Below are positions 25,863 to 33,794 of a stretch of 64,000 nt of DNA, in pieces. This DNA comes from JBBEAM01 sp942491105 (lineage in GTDB: Bacteria > Pseudomonadota > Alphaproteobacteria > Kiloniellales > DSM-21159). The notes beneath the pieces are model-generated. The model made no database searches. It had not been told where the DNA came from and saw only the letters and a list, made by a program, of their open reading frames with translations. Where the stretch lies: positions 220,487-284,486 of the forward strand of contig CALNZX010000005.1 of NCBI GenBank assembly GCA_942491105.1. Reading direction: 5' to 3'. The position numbers and the translations under genes were made by a program. Numbering within the stretch: the stretch's first letter is position 1; the number at the start of each line of letters is the position of its first letter.

Positions 25863-26696
25863 TTACTGGATCACGATCTCCACACGACGGTTGGCGGGCT
25901 CGCGCACGCCATCGGCGGTGGGAACCGCGTTCTCCGCTTCGCCACGACCGGCGACCGAGATGTTCTGCGGCAGGATACCCTTAGCCGCGAGAGCGTCGGC
26001 AACCGCATTGGCGCGGCGCAGAGACAGACGGACGTTGTAATCCTCGGGGCCAGAGCGGTCAGCATGACCGGTGACCGAGAATTCGATGATGCCTTCACGC
26101 TGCGCAGCAGCGACAGCATCGGCGACCGTCTGATTGGCATCGCCATCGAGCACCGAGCTGTCGAAGGCGAAGTAAACGACGAACGGCTCGGGAGCCATCA
26201 TCGGCTTCATCGACATCTTGTCGCGCAGGTCGGCAATCGCCGCCAGGAACTCATCGCGGCAGGCCGCAATGTGATCGGGCTGGTGATTTTCTTCCTGCTG
26301 CTCGATCCAGCAGTCATAGCGGCCCTGAGCGTGGGCAGCTTCCTGCGGGTACTTGGTGCGGGCGCTGGCGTCGAGAAGCTCGACCAGCTCGGCACGCGCC
26401 GAGGCCAGCTCATCAACGTGATCCGCCGGGAGGTTCCAGTCGCTGACTTCCTCAGGAAGCACGACCTCGCCGCCCGCGGCGCGGAGACCCTTGCGGGCAA
26501 AGTAGCCAGCGTCGGGCCAATCATACATCTCGTCAGCCTCGAACAGAGTGATCTGACGATATTCTTCGGTGAGAGCCTGCGTGAACGGCGAACCGGTTCC
26601 CTCCGCGGTGCGCATCGCATCGATATCCGACCCGACGCAGCCTGAAAGGATTCCGAGTGCCGCAATCGCGCCAACCCATTTAACTCGGACCATCAA
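25863..26696 (-). CDS. OmpA-family outer-membrane lipoprotein
   Basis: 277 residues. The N-terminal lipobox SGC (LGILSGCVGSDID) makes it a lipoprotein. The last ~110 residues are a good OmpA/Pal peptidoglycan-binding domain: VYFAFDSSVLDGDANQTV, VTGHADRSGPEDYNVRLSLR with the meso-diaminopimelate-contacting Asp and Arg, then VAGRGEAENAVPT and ANRRVEIVI. The preceding ~150 residues include a helical region and cysteines (YDCWIEQ, AACRDEFL). It sits behind a perfect AAGGAGG and ends at a strong terminator, consistent with an abundant monocistronic envelope protein. Confidence 0.9.
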   Translation of the reverse strand: MMVRVKWVGAIAALGILSGCVGSDIDAMRTAEGTGSPFTQALTEEYRQITLFEADEMYDWPDAGYFARKGLRAAGGEVVLPEEVSDWNLPADHVDELASARAELVELLDASARTKYPQEAAHAQGRYDCWIEQQEENHQPDHIAACRDEFLAAIADLRDKMSMKPMMAPEPFVVYFAFDSSVLDGDANQTVADAVAAAQREGIIEFSVTGHADRSGPEDYNVRLSLRRANAVADALAAKGILPQNISVAGRGEAENAVPTADGVREPANRRVEIVIQ

Positions 26697-27002
26697 TTGT
26701 CTGCCTCCTTCTCGTAGAGGGGTTACGATCCAAAAACAACTTTACGGAACGCAAAAAGTTCCCCAAGGGGTGTCCCCTAGAACACGAAGCATACCGTATG
26801 AGAAATCTCCTAAGGGATCAACATCATAGCGCGGAGGCAATTTTACGACCGCGTGTGAGGGATTTGAGGGATTAGCATTTTATTTCAATGATATGCTTGG
26901 TTATCACGCCCCGCGGAGCGTGGTCTCGCCAGTGGAATCCATTTTCTGATTGTTGCAAAAATAACACATGTTGCCGAAATGGGACGGCGCGGGACCGCTT
27001 CG
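26697..27002. other. Non-coding leader and gap, AT-richer than surroundings
   Basis: About 306 bases between two minus-strand genes. The part next to 26697 carries AAGGAGG for the lipoprotein and, ~70 bases away, a short GGGG/CCCC hairpin near 26775-26787. A long untranslated leader for the lipoprotein is plausible. No coding potential is apparent. Confidence 0.4.
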
Positions 27003-27650
27003 CTAGAGCAACTCGATGCTGCGGCCGCCGGCCGATTCCGCGTCCTGGGGATCGTGGGTGACCAGCAGCGTAGGCTGACGCTGGGCCTTGGCGTGATCGA
27101 ACACGAAACGCCGGATTCGTTCCCGCAGAGCCACGTCGAGCTTGGCGAAGGGTTCGTCGAGCAGCAGCGCCCGCGGCTCCGACAACAGGGTGCGCATCAA
27201 GGCGACCCGGGCGCGCTGCCCGCCGGACAGCGTCGCGGGATCGCGGCTGGCGAAACCGGCCAGATCGGCTTCTTCCAGCGCCGCTTCGACGCGCCGGCGA
27301 CGCGCCGCGCGGCCGCGCAGGCTGGCAGGCAGGCCGAAGGCGAGATTCTCGCCGACGCTCAGGTGCGGAAACAGCAGGTCGTCCTGAAACAGGATGCCGA
27401 TGCGCCGCCGCTCCGGCGGCAGGCCATCGAGCGGCTCGCCGCCCACCCGAACCTCTCCCTCGCCGCGCAGGGCGTACGGCAGCGTGCCGCAGATATGATT
27501 GAGAAGGCTGGATTTTCCCGAGCCGCTGGGGCCCATGATGGTGACGATCTCGCCGGGCGCGACCTCCAGGGACAGCGGCCCGAAGATCCGCTGTTCGCCG
27601 TGGCGGATGGTGACGCTCCGCAATTCCAGTCCGGCAGCGGGTTTGGCCAT
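27003..27650 (-). CDS. ynjD: ABC transporter ATPase, YnjD-like
   Basis: 215-residue nucleotide-binding subunit of an importer. Walker A is GPSGSGKSSLLNH, the Q-loop GILFQDDLLFPHLSVGENL, the signature LSGGQRARVALMRTLL, Walker B ALLLDEPFAKLD and the switch histidine TLLVTHDPQD. Its short length and its place behind a fused double permease and a YnjB-like binding protein match the E. coli ynjBCD system. Its ATG overlaps the permease stop by one base (TGATG). The transported compound of this family is not established; thiamine-type ABC ATPases are its closest relatives. Confidence 0.82.
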   Translation of the reverse strand: MAKPAAGLELRSVTIRHGEQRIFGPLSLEVAPGEIVTIMGPSGSGKSSLLNHICGTLPYALRGEGEVRVGGEPLDGLPPERRRIGILFQDDLLFPHLSVGENLAFGLPASLRGRAARRRRVEAALEEADLAGFASRDPATLSGGQRARVALMRTLLSEPRALLLDEPFAKLDVALRERIRRFVFDHAKAQRQPTLLVTHDPQDAESAGGRSIELL

Positions 27651-29368
27651 CAGCGCGCCTCCCCGAGCTGCCGGCGCGGCCGGGCGCGCCAGGCCGGAAT
27701 GGCGATCGCCAGGGCAAAGAACAGCAGCGGCAGGCCGGCTTGCAGGAAGGCGTAGACCCCGACGACCCGGCGGTCGCTGCCCCCAGCCAGGCTGACCGCC
27801 TCCGTGGTCAAGGTGGTGAAGCGCCCGGCGCCGGCGAAGACCGTGGGCAGGAATTGAGCCACGGAGACCGCGAAGGCGACGGCGCCGGCGAACAGCACGG
27901 GGCGCAGCAGCAGCGGCAGCTTGACCCGCCAGAATACCCGCCCGGGCGCGGCGCCGAGGCAGAGCGCCGCGCGGCCGTAACGCGGGTCGAGCGCGCGATA
28001 GGGCTCGGCCAGCGCGAGAAAGGCGTAGGGCAGAACGAACAGCAGATGACTCCAGATTACCGCCGCCCAGCTGCCGTCGATGCCGCTCCAGGCGCTCAAG
28101 GTCTGCACGCCGAAGAGAAAGCCGATCTGCGGCACCAGCAAGGGCAGATAGAGCAGCCAGAGGGCGCGCGAGGAGGGCGCCTTGCCATTGCGGGTCTCGT
28201 TTTCCAGGCAGGCCAGGGTCAGCGCCAGGGCGATCAGGGCGGCGGCCAGGCCGATCGCCAGGGTGGTCGCGGAGATCCGTCCGAGGGCTCCGGCCTGCCG
28301 CGCCCAGTTATCCAGCGACCAGGAGCTCGGCAGAGCAGCGGGGAAGCGCCAGCGGAACGCGAAGGACCAGAGGGTCAGGGCAAGGATGCCGCCATAGCCA
28401 AGCGCCAGGGTCAGGGCCAGGGCCGCCGCGGCGAGGCGCCGCGAGACGCCGCCGCTGCGGCCGCGCCAGCCCGCGCTCAGCCAGGGCCGGCTCAGGCAGC
28501 GCAGCAGGACTTCGCCGCCGCGCCAGATCAGGATCGCCGCGACCACCAGGGCAAGCTGCAGCGTCGCCCCGGCCGAGGCCACGCTGCGCAAGGCGAGGTC
28601 GGGGTCGTAGAACCAGCGGAACACCTGCACGGCCAGCGGCGGCGGAGTCGCGGGCGCGAGCACGATGGCCATGTCGACCACCGAGAGCGAGAAGGCGAGC
28701 ACGGCATAGAGTGGCAGGCGAATCAGCGGATACACCGCCGGAAGCACGGTCTTCAGCCAGGCCGCGACCGGGCCGTAGCCCAGGCCGCGCGCCGTCGTCA
28801 GCCGCTGCTGCTGGCGCACCTGGCCGAGCGCGCCGAGGGTCATCAGCAGCAGGAAGGGCATTTCCTTGATCGCCAGCCCCAGCGCCAGGGCCAGGCCGTT
28901 GGGGTCCTGGACCGTCGCCACGTCGGGCGGCAGATCGAATCCGGTCGCCCAGGGCGAGACCAGGCGCAGCAGCCAGCCGCTCGGGGCGATCAGGAAGGCC
29001 AGGCCGATGGCGACGGCGACATGGGGCATCGCCAGCATCGGCGCCAGCAGACGCCGCGCCAGGGCGAACAGCCGGGTGTCGTGGCAGGTGGCGACGAAGC
29101 CGATGGTCAAGGCGAAGGCAAGCAGGGTGCCGCCGAGGCCGCTGATCAGGGTCAGGCGCAGCGACTCGGGCAGACCGGGGTAGGCCAACAGCTGTCGCCA
29201 GGGCTCGAGCGAGAGTTCCTCGGCCCCGAGCACCGGCAGGTAGCCGAAGCTCGGCAGCCAGGTGCCGATCAGGCCGGCGCCGATCGGCAGCAGGAACAGC
29301 AGCAGGGTCAGCGCCGGCGCGTAGACCAGCCAGCCGCGCCGGGGGCGCCCGGCCGCGCACTCAGCCAT
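27650..29368 (-). CDS. ynjC: ABC transporter permease, fused double domain, YnjC-like
   Basis: 572-residue inner-membrane protein in which two permease halves are joined, giving about twelve helices. Each half has a BPD_transp coupling loop: ARGLGYGPVAAWLKTVLPAV in the first, and a second with CLGAAPGRVFWRVKLPLLLR. ATG 29368 is used; an upstream ATG at 29407 would overlap the binding-protein gene. The gap to the binding-protein gene is 14 bases, and the ATPase gene overlaps downstream. The fused format resembles ThiP and YnjC. Confidence 0.85.
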   Translation of the reverse strand: MAECAAGRPRRGWLVYAPALTLLLFLLPIGAGLIGTWLPSFGYLPVLGAEELSLEPWRQLLAYPGLPESLRLTLISGLGGTLLAFALTIGFVATCHDTRLFALARRLLAPMLAMPHVAVAIGLAFLIAPSGWLLRLVSPWATGFDLPPDVATVQDPNGLALALGLAIKEMPFLLLMTLGALGQVRQQQRLTTARGLGYGPVAAWLKTVLPAVYPLIRLPLYAVLAFSLSVVDMAIVLAPATPPPLAVQVFRWFYDPDLALRSVASAGATLQLALVVAAILIWRGGEVLLRCLSRPWLSAGWRGRSGGVSRRLAAAALALTLALGYGGILALTLWSFAFRWRFPAALPSSWSLDNWARQAGALGRISATTLAIGLAAALIALALTLACLENETRNGKAPSSRALWLLYLPLLVPQIGFLFGVQTLSAWSGIDGSWAAVIWSHLLFVLPYAFLALAEPYRALDPRYGRAALCLGAAPGRVFWRVKLPLLLRPVLFAGAVAFAVSVAQFLPTVFAGAGRFTTLTTEAVSLAGGSDRRVVGVYAFLQAGLPLLFFALAIAIPAWRARPRRQLGEAR

Positions 29369-29382
29369 GGCGGCGGAACCGG

Positions 29383-30588
29383 TTACTGGGCGTAGCGCGC
29401 CTGCCATTCCGCCTCGATGCTGGCCATCCAGCTAGGGTGCGGCTCCAGCAGCGTCGGCCCCAGGTCCTCGGGCGAGAGGGTCGCCGGTCCGGCCGGGAGG
29501 TTCTCGAACAAGGCGCGCTGCGCGGGGGAGAGCTTGGCCATGGCAAGCACGGTGTCGTCGCCCCAGAACGCGCTGGACTGCTTTTTCGCCTGGGCTTCCG
29601 GGCTCATCAGGAAGTTGGCGACCACCATGGCACCGGCCTTGGCGCTGGCGTTGTAGGGAATGGCGACGAAGTGGGTGTTGCCGATGGTGCCTTCGTCGAG
29701 CACGAAGATCCGGGCGCTCTGCGGCAGCTGCCCATCGGCGATCAGGGCGGAGACCTCCGGCGGGTGGAACGACAGGGCGATGTCCAGGGCGCCGTCGTTG
29801 AGCATTTGCTGCTGCGCCGGGCCGCTGGCCGGGAAGGCTTCGCCGCCGCGCCACAGATGCGGGTGCAGGGCGTCGAGATAGCGCCACAGCGGCGCCGTCG
29901 TCTCCGCGAAGCTCGCCGCGTCGCCGGCCGGCTGCTGCAGCACGCCGCGGTCCTCGGCCAGCTCGATCAGCGCCTGCTTCAGGAAGGTGGTGCCGAGGAA
30001 GTCCGGCGGCGCCGGATAGGTGAAGCGTCCGGGATGCTGCTCGGCCCAGAGCCGCAGCGCCTCCATGGAGCCCGGCGTCTGCTGGATCCGCGCGCTGTCG
30101 TAGACGAACACCAGCTTGGCCATGCCCCAGGGCGCTTCCAGCCCCTCGGTCGGTACGGTGAAGTCGACCAGGGTGGTCGGCTTGCCCTCGGTATCGACCA
30201 GGGCGAAGTTCGGCAGCGCCTCGGCGAAGGGGCCATGCAGCAGGCCGTTGTCCTTCATCGCCGCGAAGTTTTCGCCGTTGATCCAGATCAGGTCCACGGA
30301 ACCGCCCTCGTCGCGCCCGGCCGCCTTTTCGGCAAGCACGCGGGAGACCGCCTCGGCGGTGTCGCTGAGCTTCACATGGCGCAGCTCGATGCCATAGTCC
30401 TCGGCGACCCGCTCGCCGACCCAGGCGATATAGGCGTTGATCCTTTCGCCGCCGCCCCAGGCGTTCCAATAGACCGTCTGGCCCTCGGCCTCGGCCAAGG
30501 CCGCGTCGTAGCTTTCGGGCTCGGCCTGGGCCGGGCCGAAAGCAAAGGACAGGCAGAAAGCCAGCGCTGCAACTGCGATGCGGGACAT
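29383..30588 (-). CDS. ynjB: ABC transporter substrate-binding protein, YnjB-like
   Basis: 401-residue periplasmic binding protein with signal peptide (MSRIAVAALAFCLSFAFGPA, cleavage near AQAEP). The motifs TVYWNAWGGGERINAYI, VDLIWINGENFAAMKDNGLL and TEGLEAPWGMAKLVFVYDS belong to the YnjB group of family 1/thiamine-like binding proteins. It is the first gene of a three-gene operon with fused permease and ATPase. Ligand unknown; a thiamine riboswitch was looked for upstream and not found. Confidence 0.87.
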   Translation of the reverse strand: MSRIAVAALAFCLSFAFGPAQAEPESYDAALAEAEGQTVYWNAWGGGERINAYIAWVGERVAEDYGIELRHVKLSDTAEAVSRVLAEKAAGRDEGGSVDLIWINGENFAAMKDNGLLHGPFAEALPNFALVDTEGKPTTLVDFTVPTEGLEAPWGMAKLVFVYDSARIQQTPGSMEALRLWAEQHPGRFTYPAPPDFLGTTFLKQALIELAEDRGVLQQPAGDAASFAETTAPLWRYLDALHPHLWRGGEAFPASGPAQQQMLNDGALDIALSFHPPEVSALIADGQLPQSARIFVLDEGTIGNTHFVAIPYNASAKAGAMVVANFLMSPEAQAKKQSSAFWGDDTVLAMAKLSPAQRALFENLPAGPATLSPEDLGPTLLEPHPSWMASIEAEWQARYAQ

Positions 30589-30737
30589 CTGGAACCTCTA
30601 ATGTGATTGCGACTCCGACCCTAGAGCGCGCCAGCCCCCCTGTCAGCCGTCTCGCGGCCCGCTCACGGCACTTTGAGGAAGGCGATTGCGCGGCGGCGAC
30701 GGTGGTTCTAGCGTTCCGCAAAGCAAGGGAGGGTGCG

Positions 30738-31175
30738 ATGCAACTGGAAGGCGGCTGCCTCTGCGGCGCGATCCGCTACCGCGTCGAGGTCGCGGACGGC
30801 GTGGTGGACTACTGCCACTGCCGGATGTGCCAGCGCGCTTCCGGCGCCCCCGTGGTCGCCTGGGCCCAGGTCGCGCCGGCCCAATTCGCCGTGACCCAGG
30901 GCGAAGCCAGCAGCTACGACTCCTCGGGCATTGCCACGCGCCACTTCTGCGGGACCTGCGGCAGCCAGGTTTACATGAGCGATCCCGGCGGCCACTCCAT
31001 CGGTTTTACCCTGGGCACCCTCGACGACCCGGAGCAGGTCGCGCCGACGGTGCATGGCTGGGCCTCGGCCCAGCTGTCCTGGCTGCATCTGACCGACGAC
31101 CTGCCGCGCTATCCCGAAGCGCCGCCCTACGATGAGACCGAAGAGGGCGAGACCGAAGAGGACAAGACCGGCTAG
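30738..31175 (+). CDS. GFA family (Mss4-fold) zinc protein
   Basis: 145-residue protein of the glutathione-dependent formaldehyde-activating enzyme family. Zinc ligands appear as GGCLCGAIRY, DYCHCRMCQRASG and FCGTCGSQVYM. Most members have no proven link to formaldehyde, so the name describes the fold only. The C-terminal tail is strongly acidic (ETEEGETEEDKTG). The ATG 30738 follows GGGAGGG at a good distance. Confidence 0.85.
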   Translation: MQLEGGCLCGAIRYRVEVADGVVDYCHCRMCQRASGAPVVAWAQVAPAQFAVTQGEASSYDSSGIATRHFCGTCGSQVYMSDPGGHSIGFTLGTLDDPEQVAPTVHGWASAQLSWLHLTDDLPRYPEAPPYDETEEGETEEDKTG

Positions 31176-31232
31176 AGGCCGCTTCGCGCCTCTGGACGGA
31201 CCCCCGCGGCTTCGCTACATAGAGGCTGCGGC

Positions 31233-31306
31233 GCGGGTGTAGCTCAATGGTAGAGCTCTTGCTTCCCAAGCAAGTGACGAGGGTTCGATTCCCTTCACCC
31301 GCTCCA
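31233..31306 (+). tRNA. tRNA-Gly (anticodon CCC)
   Basis: Acceptor arm GCGGGTG pairs with CACCCGC. The D-arm is GCTCAATGGTAGAGC and the anticodon arm CTTGC-TTCCCAA-GCAAG carries CCC. The T-arm has GGTTCGATTCC, and CCA is encoded at 31304-31306. Decodes GGG. Confidence 0.95.
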
Positions 31307-31442
31307 AGCCGCCTTCCCCCTAAGTATCCCGCGACATTCATTAGACAGCGCCCTTCCCAGGTGGCAAAAGGGCGGGCGTAGGGCGGCGGCCGCGCGGGGG
31401 AAATCCCGGCTCCGCCGCGGTCGAGGCTCGGGAGTTCGGCAG

Positions 31443-32420
31443 ATGAGCATCCTCGTGACAGGCGCCGCCGGATTCATCGGCTCCAAGGTCGCCCAGCTGC
31501 TGCTGGCGCGCGGCGAGACGGTGATCGGCCTCGACAACCTCAACGATTACTACGATCCGGCCCTGAAGCGGGCGCGCCTGGCGCGCATCGAGGGAGAGGC
31601 GGGCTTCCGTTTTCTCGAGGCCGATGTCTCCGACCGCGCGGCGCTGCTCGATCTGGCCGCCGCCGAGCCCGGGATCGAGGGCATCGTGCATCTCGCCGCC
31701 CAGGCCGGGGTGCGCCACTCCCTGGAAGACCCTTACGCCTACGTCACCTCCAATGTGATGGGGCAGCTGGTGATGCTGGAGGCGGCACGGCACCTGCCGA
31801 AGCTGAAGCACATGGTCTATGCCTCCTCCTCCTCGGTCTACGGCGAAACCTCGCCGCGCCCCTTCTCGACGGCGCATCCCGCCGACGATCCGGTGTCGCT
31901 CTACGCCGCGACCAAGCGGGCCGACGAGCTGATGTCGCAGAGCTACGCGCATCTCTACGGCCTGCCGCTGACCGGCCTGCGCATCTTCACGGTCTACGGC
32001 CCCTGGGGCCGGCCGGACATGTCGCTGTTCATCTTCACCAAGGCGGTGCTGGCCGGCACGCCGATCCAGGTGTTCAACCAGGGCCGGATGCAGCGCGACT
32101 TCACCTATATCGACGATCTGGCCGCCGGCGTGGTGGCGGCGCTCGATCATCCGCCGCCCGGCGGGGAGAGCTTGCCGCACCGGATCTATAATCTCGGCAA
32201 CTCCCGCCGCGAGAGCCTGATGGATCTGATCGCGGCGGTCGAGACGGCCTGCGGGCGCGCGGCGATCAAGGAGATGGTCGCAATGCAGCCCGGCGACGTG
32301 ACCGAAACCTGGGCGGACATCGGTCCGGCGCGCCGCGATCTGGGCTTCGATCCGAAAACGACCATTGCCGAGGGGGTACCGCGCTTCGTCGCCTGGTACC
32401 GCGACTACTACAAACTCTGA
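31443..32420 (+). CDS. NAD-dependent nucleotide-sugar epimerase (UDP-glucuronate 4-epimerase-like)
   Basis: Short-chain dehydrogenase/reductase of the extended type, 325 residues. The NAD loop is VTGAAGFIGSKVAQLLLARG, followed by GLDNLNDYYDPALKRARL, which is typical of UDP-glucuronate 4-epimerases. The catalytic set is ASSSSVYGE (Ser/Thr) and YAATKRADELM (Tyr-X3-Lys), then RIFTVYGPWGRPDMSLF and QRDFTYIDDLAAG. It supplies UDP-galacturonate for surface polysaccharide. It is the first of two genes, with an MFS transporter 15 bases behind; no glycosyltransferase is adjacent. Confidence 0.88.
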   Translation: MSILVTGAAGFIGSKVAQLLLARGETVIGLDNLNDYYDPALKRARLARIEGEAGFRFLEADVSDRAALLDLAAAEPGIEGIVHLAAQAGVRHSLEDPYAYVTSNVMGQLVMLEAARHLPKLKHMVYASSSSVYGETSPRPFSTAHPADDPVSLYAATKRADELMSQSYAHLYGLPLTGLRIFTVYGPWGRPDMSLFIFTKAVLAGTPIQVFNQGRMQRDFTYIDDLAAGVVAALDHPPPGGESLPHRIYNLGNSRRESLMDLIAAVETACGRAAIKEMVAMQPGDVTETWADIGPARRDLGFDPKTTIAEGVPRFVAWYRDYYKL

Positions 32421-32435
32421 CGCAAGGAGGCGGAA

Positions 32436-33773
32436 ATGTTCGCCGCCATCAAGACGACCTGGACGTTGTTTCTTGGCCTTGCCTTCATCATGCTCGCGGT
32501 CGGCCTGCAGAACGTGCTGCTCGGTGTGCGCTCCGATTTGGAGTCCTTCTCCACCGTGGTCACCGGCTTCATCATGTCGGGGTATTTCTTCGGCTTCGTC
32601 CTGGGCTCCCTCAGCGCGCCGAAGCTGGTGCGCAACGTCGGCCACATCCGGGTTTTCGCTGCCCTGGCCTCGCTCGCCTCGGTGGCGGTGCTATGCCACG
32701 TACTGCTGGTCGACGCGCCGAGCTGGATCGTGATGCGCATCGTCACCGGCTTCTCCTACGCCGGGCTCTATGTGGTCGCGGAGTCCTGGCTTAACGACCG
32801 CTCGACCAACGAGACGCGCGGCCAGATGCTCTCGATCTACATGGTCGTGGTGCTTGGCGGCATGGGCGCCGGCCAGGCGCTGATCAACCTCTACGATCCG
32901 GGCAGCTTCGAGCTGTTTCTGCTGGCTTCGGTCCTGGTCTCCCTGGCGCTGATCCCGATCCTGCTGAACGCCAGTCCGGCCCCGGCCTTCGAGACGCCGT
33001 CCTCGATCTCCCTGCTGGAGCTCTACCGCACTTCGCCGCTTGGCGTGGTCGGCGCTTTCGGCACCGGCATGGCCCAGGCCGCGCTGATCGGCATGGGCGC
33101 GGTCTACGCCGCCTCTGTCGCCCTGCCGGTGGCCAAGATCTCGCTGTTCATGGGGCTGGTCTACGCCGGGGGCATGCTGTTGCAGTGGCCGATCGGGCGG
33201 CTCTCCGACAGCCTCGACCGGCGCCAGGTTCTGACCGTCACCACCCTGGTTGCCGCCGCCGCGGCAAGCATCGCCTTTGTCATCGGGCTGGATTTCGGGC
33301 TCTGGCCGCTGCTCGCCTGCGTCGCCGTGCTCGGCGGCACCTGCATGCCGCTCTACTCCCTGGTGGTCGCCCATACCAACGACCATTTACAGCCGGAGCA
33401 GATGGTGGCCGCCAGCGGAACGCTCTATCTCGTCGTCGGCCTGGGGGCGAGCGCCGGACCGGTGCTGGCCTCGCTGGGGATGGATGAAATCGGCCCCAAG
33501 GCTTTTTTCCTGTTCCTCGCGGCGGTGCATGGCGCGATCGGCGCCTTCGCGCTCTATCGCATGACCCGGCGCCCGGCGATCGCCCTGGAGGATCAGGGCG
33601 ATGCCATCCCGGTTTCCCAGGCCGCCTCTCCGGTCATGGGCGCGATCTACGCCGAGGAGTGGCAGGACAGCGACAGCGCCACGGAGTCCGATGGCGAGGT
33701 CCTTGCCGAGGAAGATTACGGTGTGCTCGAGGAGGGGGAAGACGGCGCGCGGCGGGGCGATCCTTCGCCCTAG
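32436..33773 (+). CDS. MFS transporter, YcaD-like, with acidic C-terminal tail
   Basis: 445-residue major facilitator with twelve helices. The N-terminal half has GLQNVLLGVRSDLESFSTVV and GYFFGFVLGSLSAPKLVRNV, and the sequence YVVAESWLNDRSTNETRGQM is the hallmark of the YcaD-like group. GRLSDSLDRRQVL is the second-half loop motif. After the last helix (~residue 375) a ~70-residue cytoplasmic tail rich in Asp/Glu follows. The substrate is unknown. It is probably co-transcribed with the epimerase and has a duplicated CTAG-containing segment at its end. Confidence 0.87.
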   Translation: MFAAIKTTWTLFLGLAFIMLAVGLQNVLLGVRSDLESFSTVVTGFIMSGYFFGFVLGSLSAPKLVRNVGHIRVFAALASLASVAVLCHVLLVDAPSWIVMRIVTGFSYAGLYVVAESWLNDRSTNETRGQMLSIYMVVVLGGMGAGQALINLYDPGSFELFLLASVLVSLALIPILLNASPAPAFETPSSISLLELYRTSPLGVVGAFGTGMAQAALIGMGAVYAASVALPVAKISLFMGLVYAGGMLLQWPIGRLSDSLDRRQVLTVTTLVAAAAASIAFVIGLDFGLWPLLACVAVLGGTCMPLYSLVVAHTNDHLQPEQMVAASGTLYLVVGLGASAGPVLASLGMDEIGPKAFFLFLAAVHGAIGAFALYRMTRRPAIALEDQGDAIPVSQAASPVMGAIYAEEWQDSDSATESDGEVLAEEDYGVLEEGEDGARRGDPSP

Positions 33774-33794
33774 CTGGCCCGCGCCCTAGCTGGC
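33766..33794. repeat. Tandem 13-base repeat holding the stop codons of two convergent genes
   Basis: CGCCCTAGCTGGC occurs at 33766-33778 and again at 33782-33794, an offset of 16 bases. The first copy supplies the TAG of the + strand MFS gene (33771-33773), the second the TAG of the - strand MFS gene (33788-33786). Confidence 0.85.

Noticed and set aside
27740..29395. 551-codon plus-strand frame opposite the fused permease
   Set aside because: Low-complexity Gln/Gly/Arg translation; the minus frame has membrane helices and the ABC permease loops.
30589..30737. Possible thiamine (TPP) riboswitch ahead of the YnjB-like gene
   Set aside because: Neither the CUGAGA nor the ACCUGAU-type TPP core is present on the minus strand.
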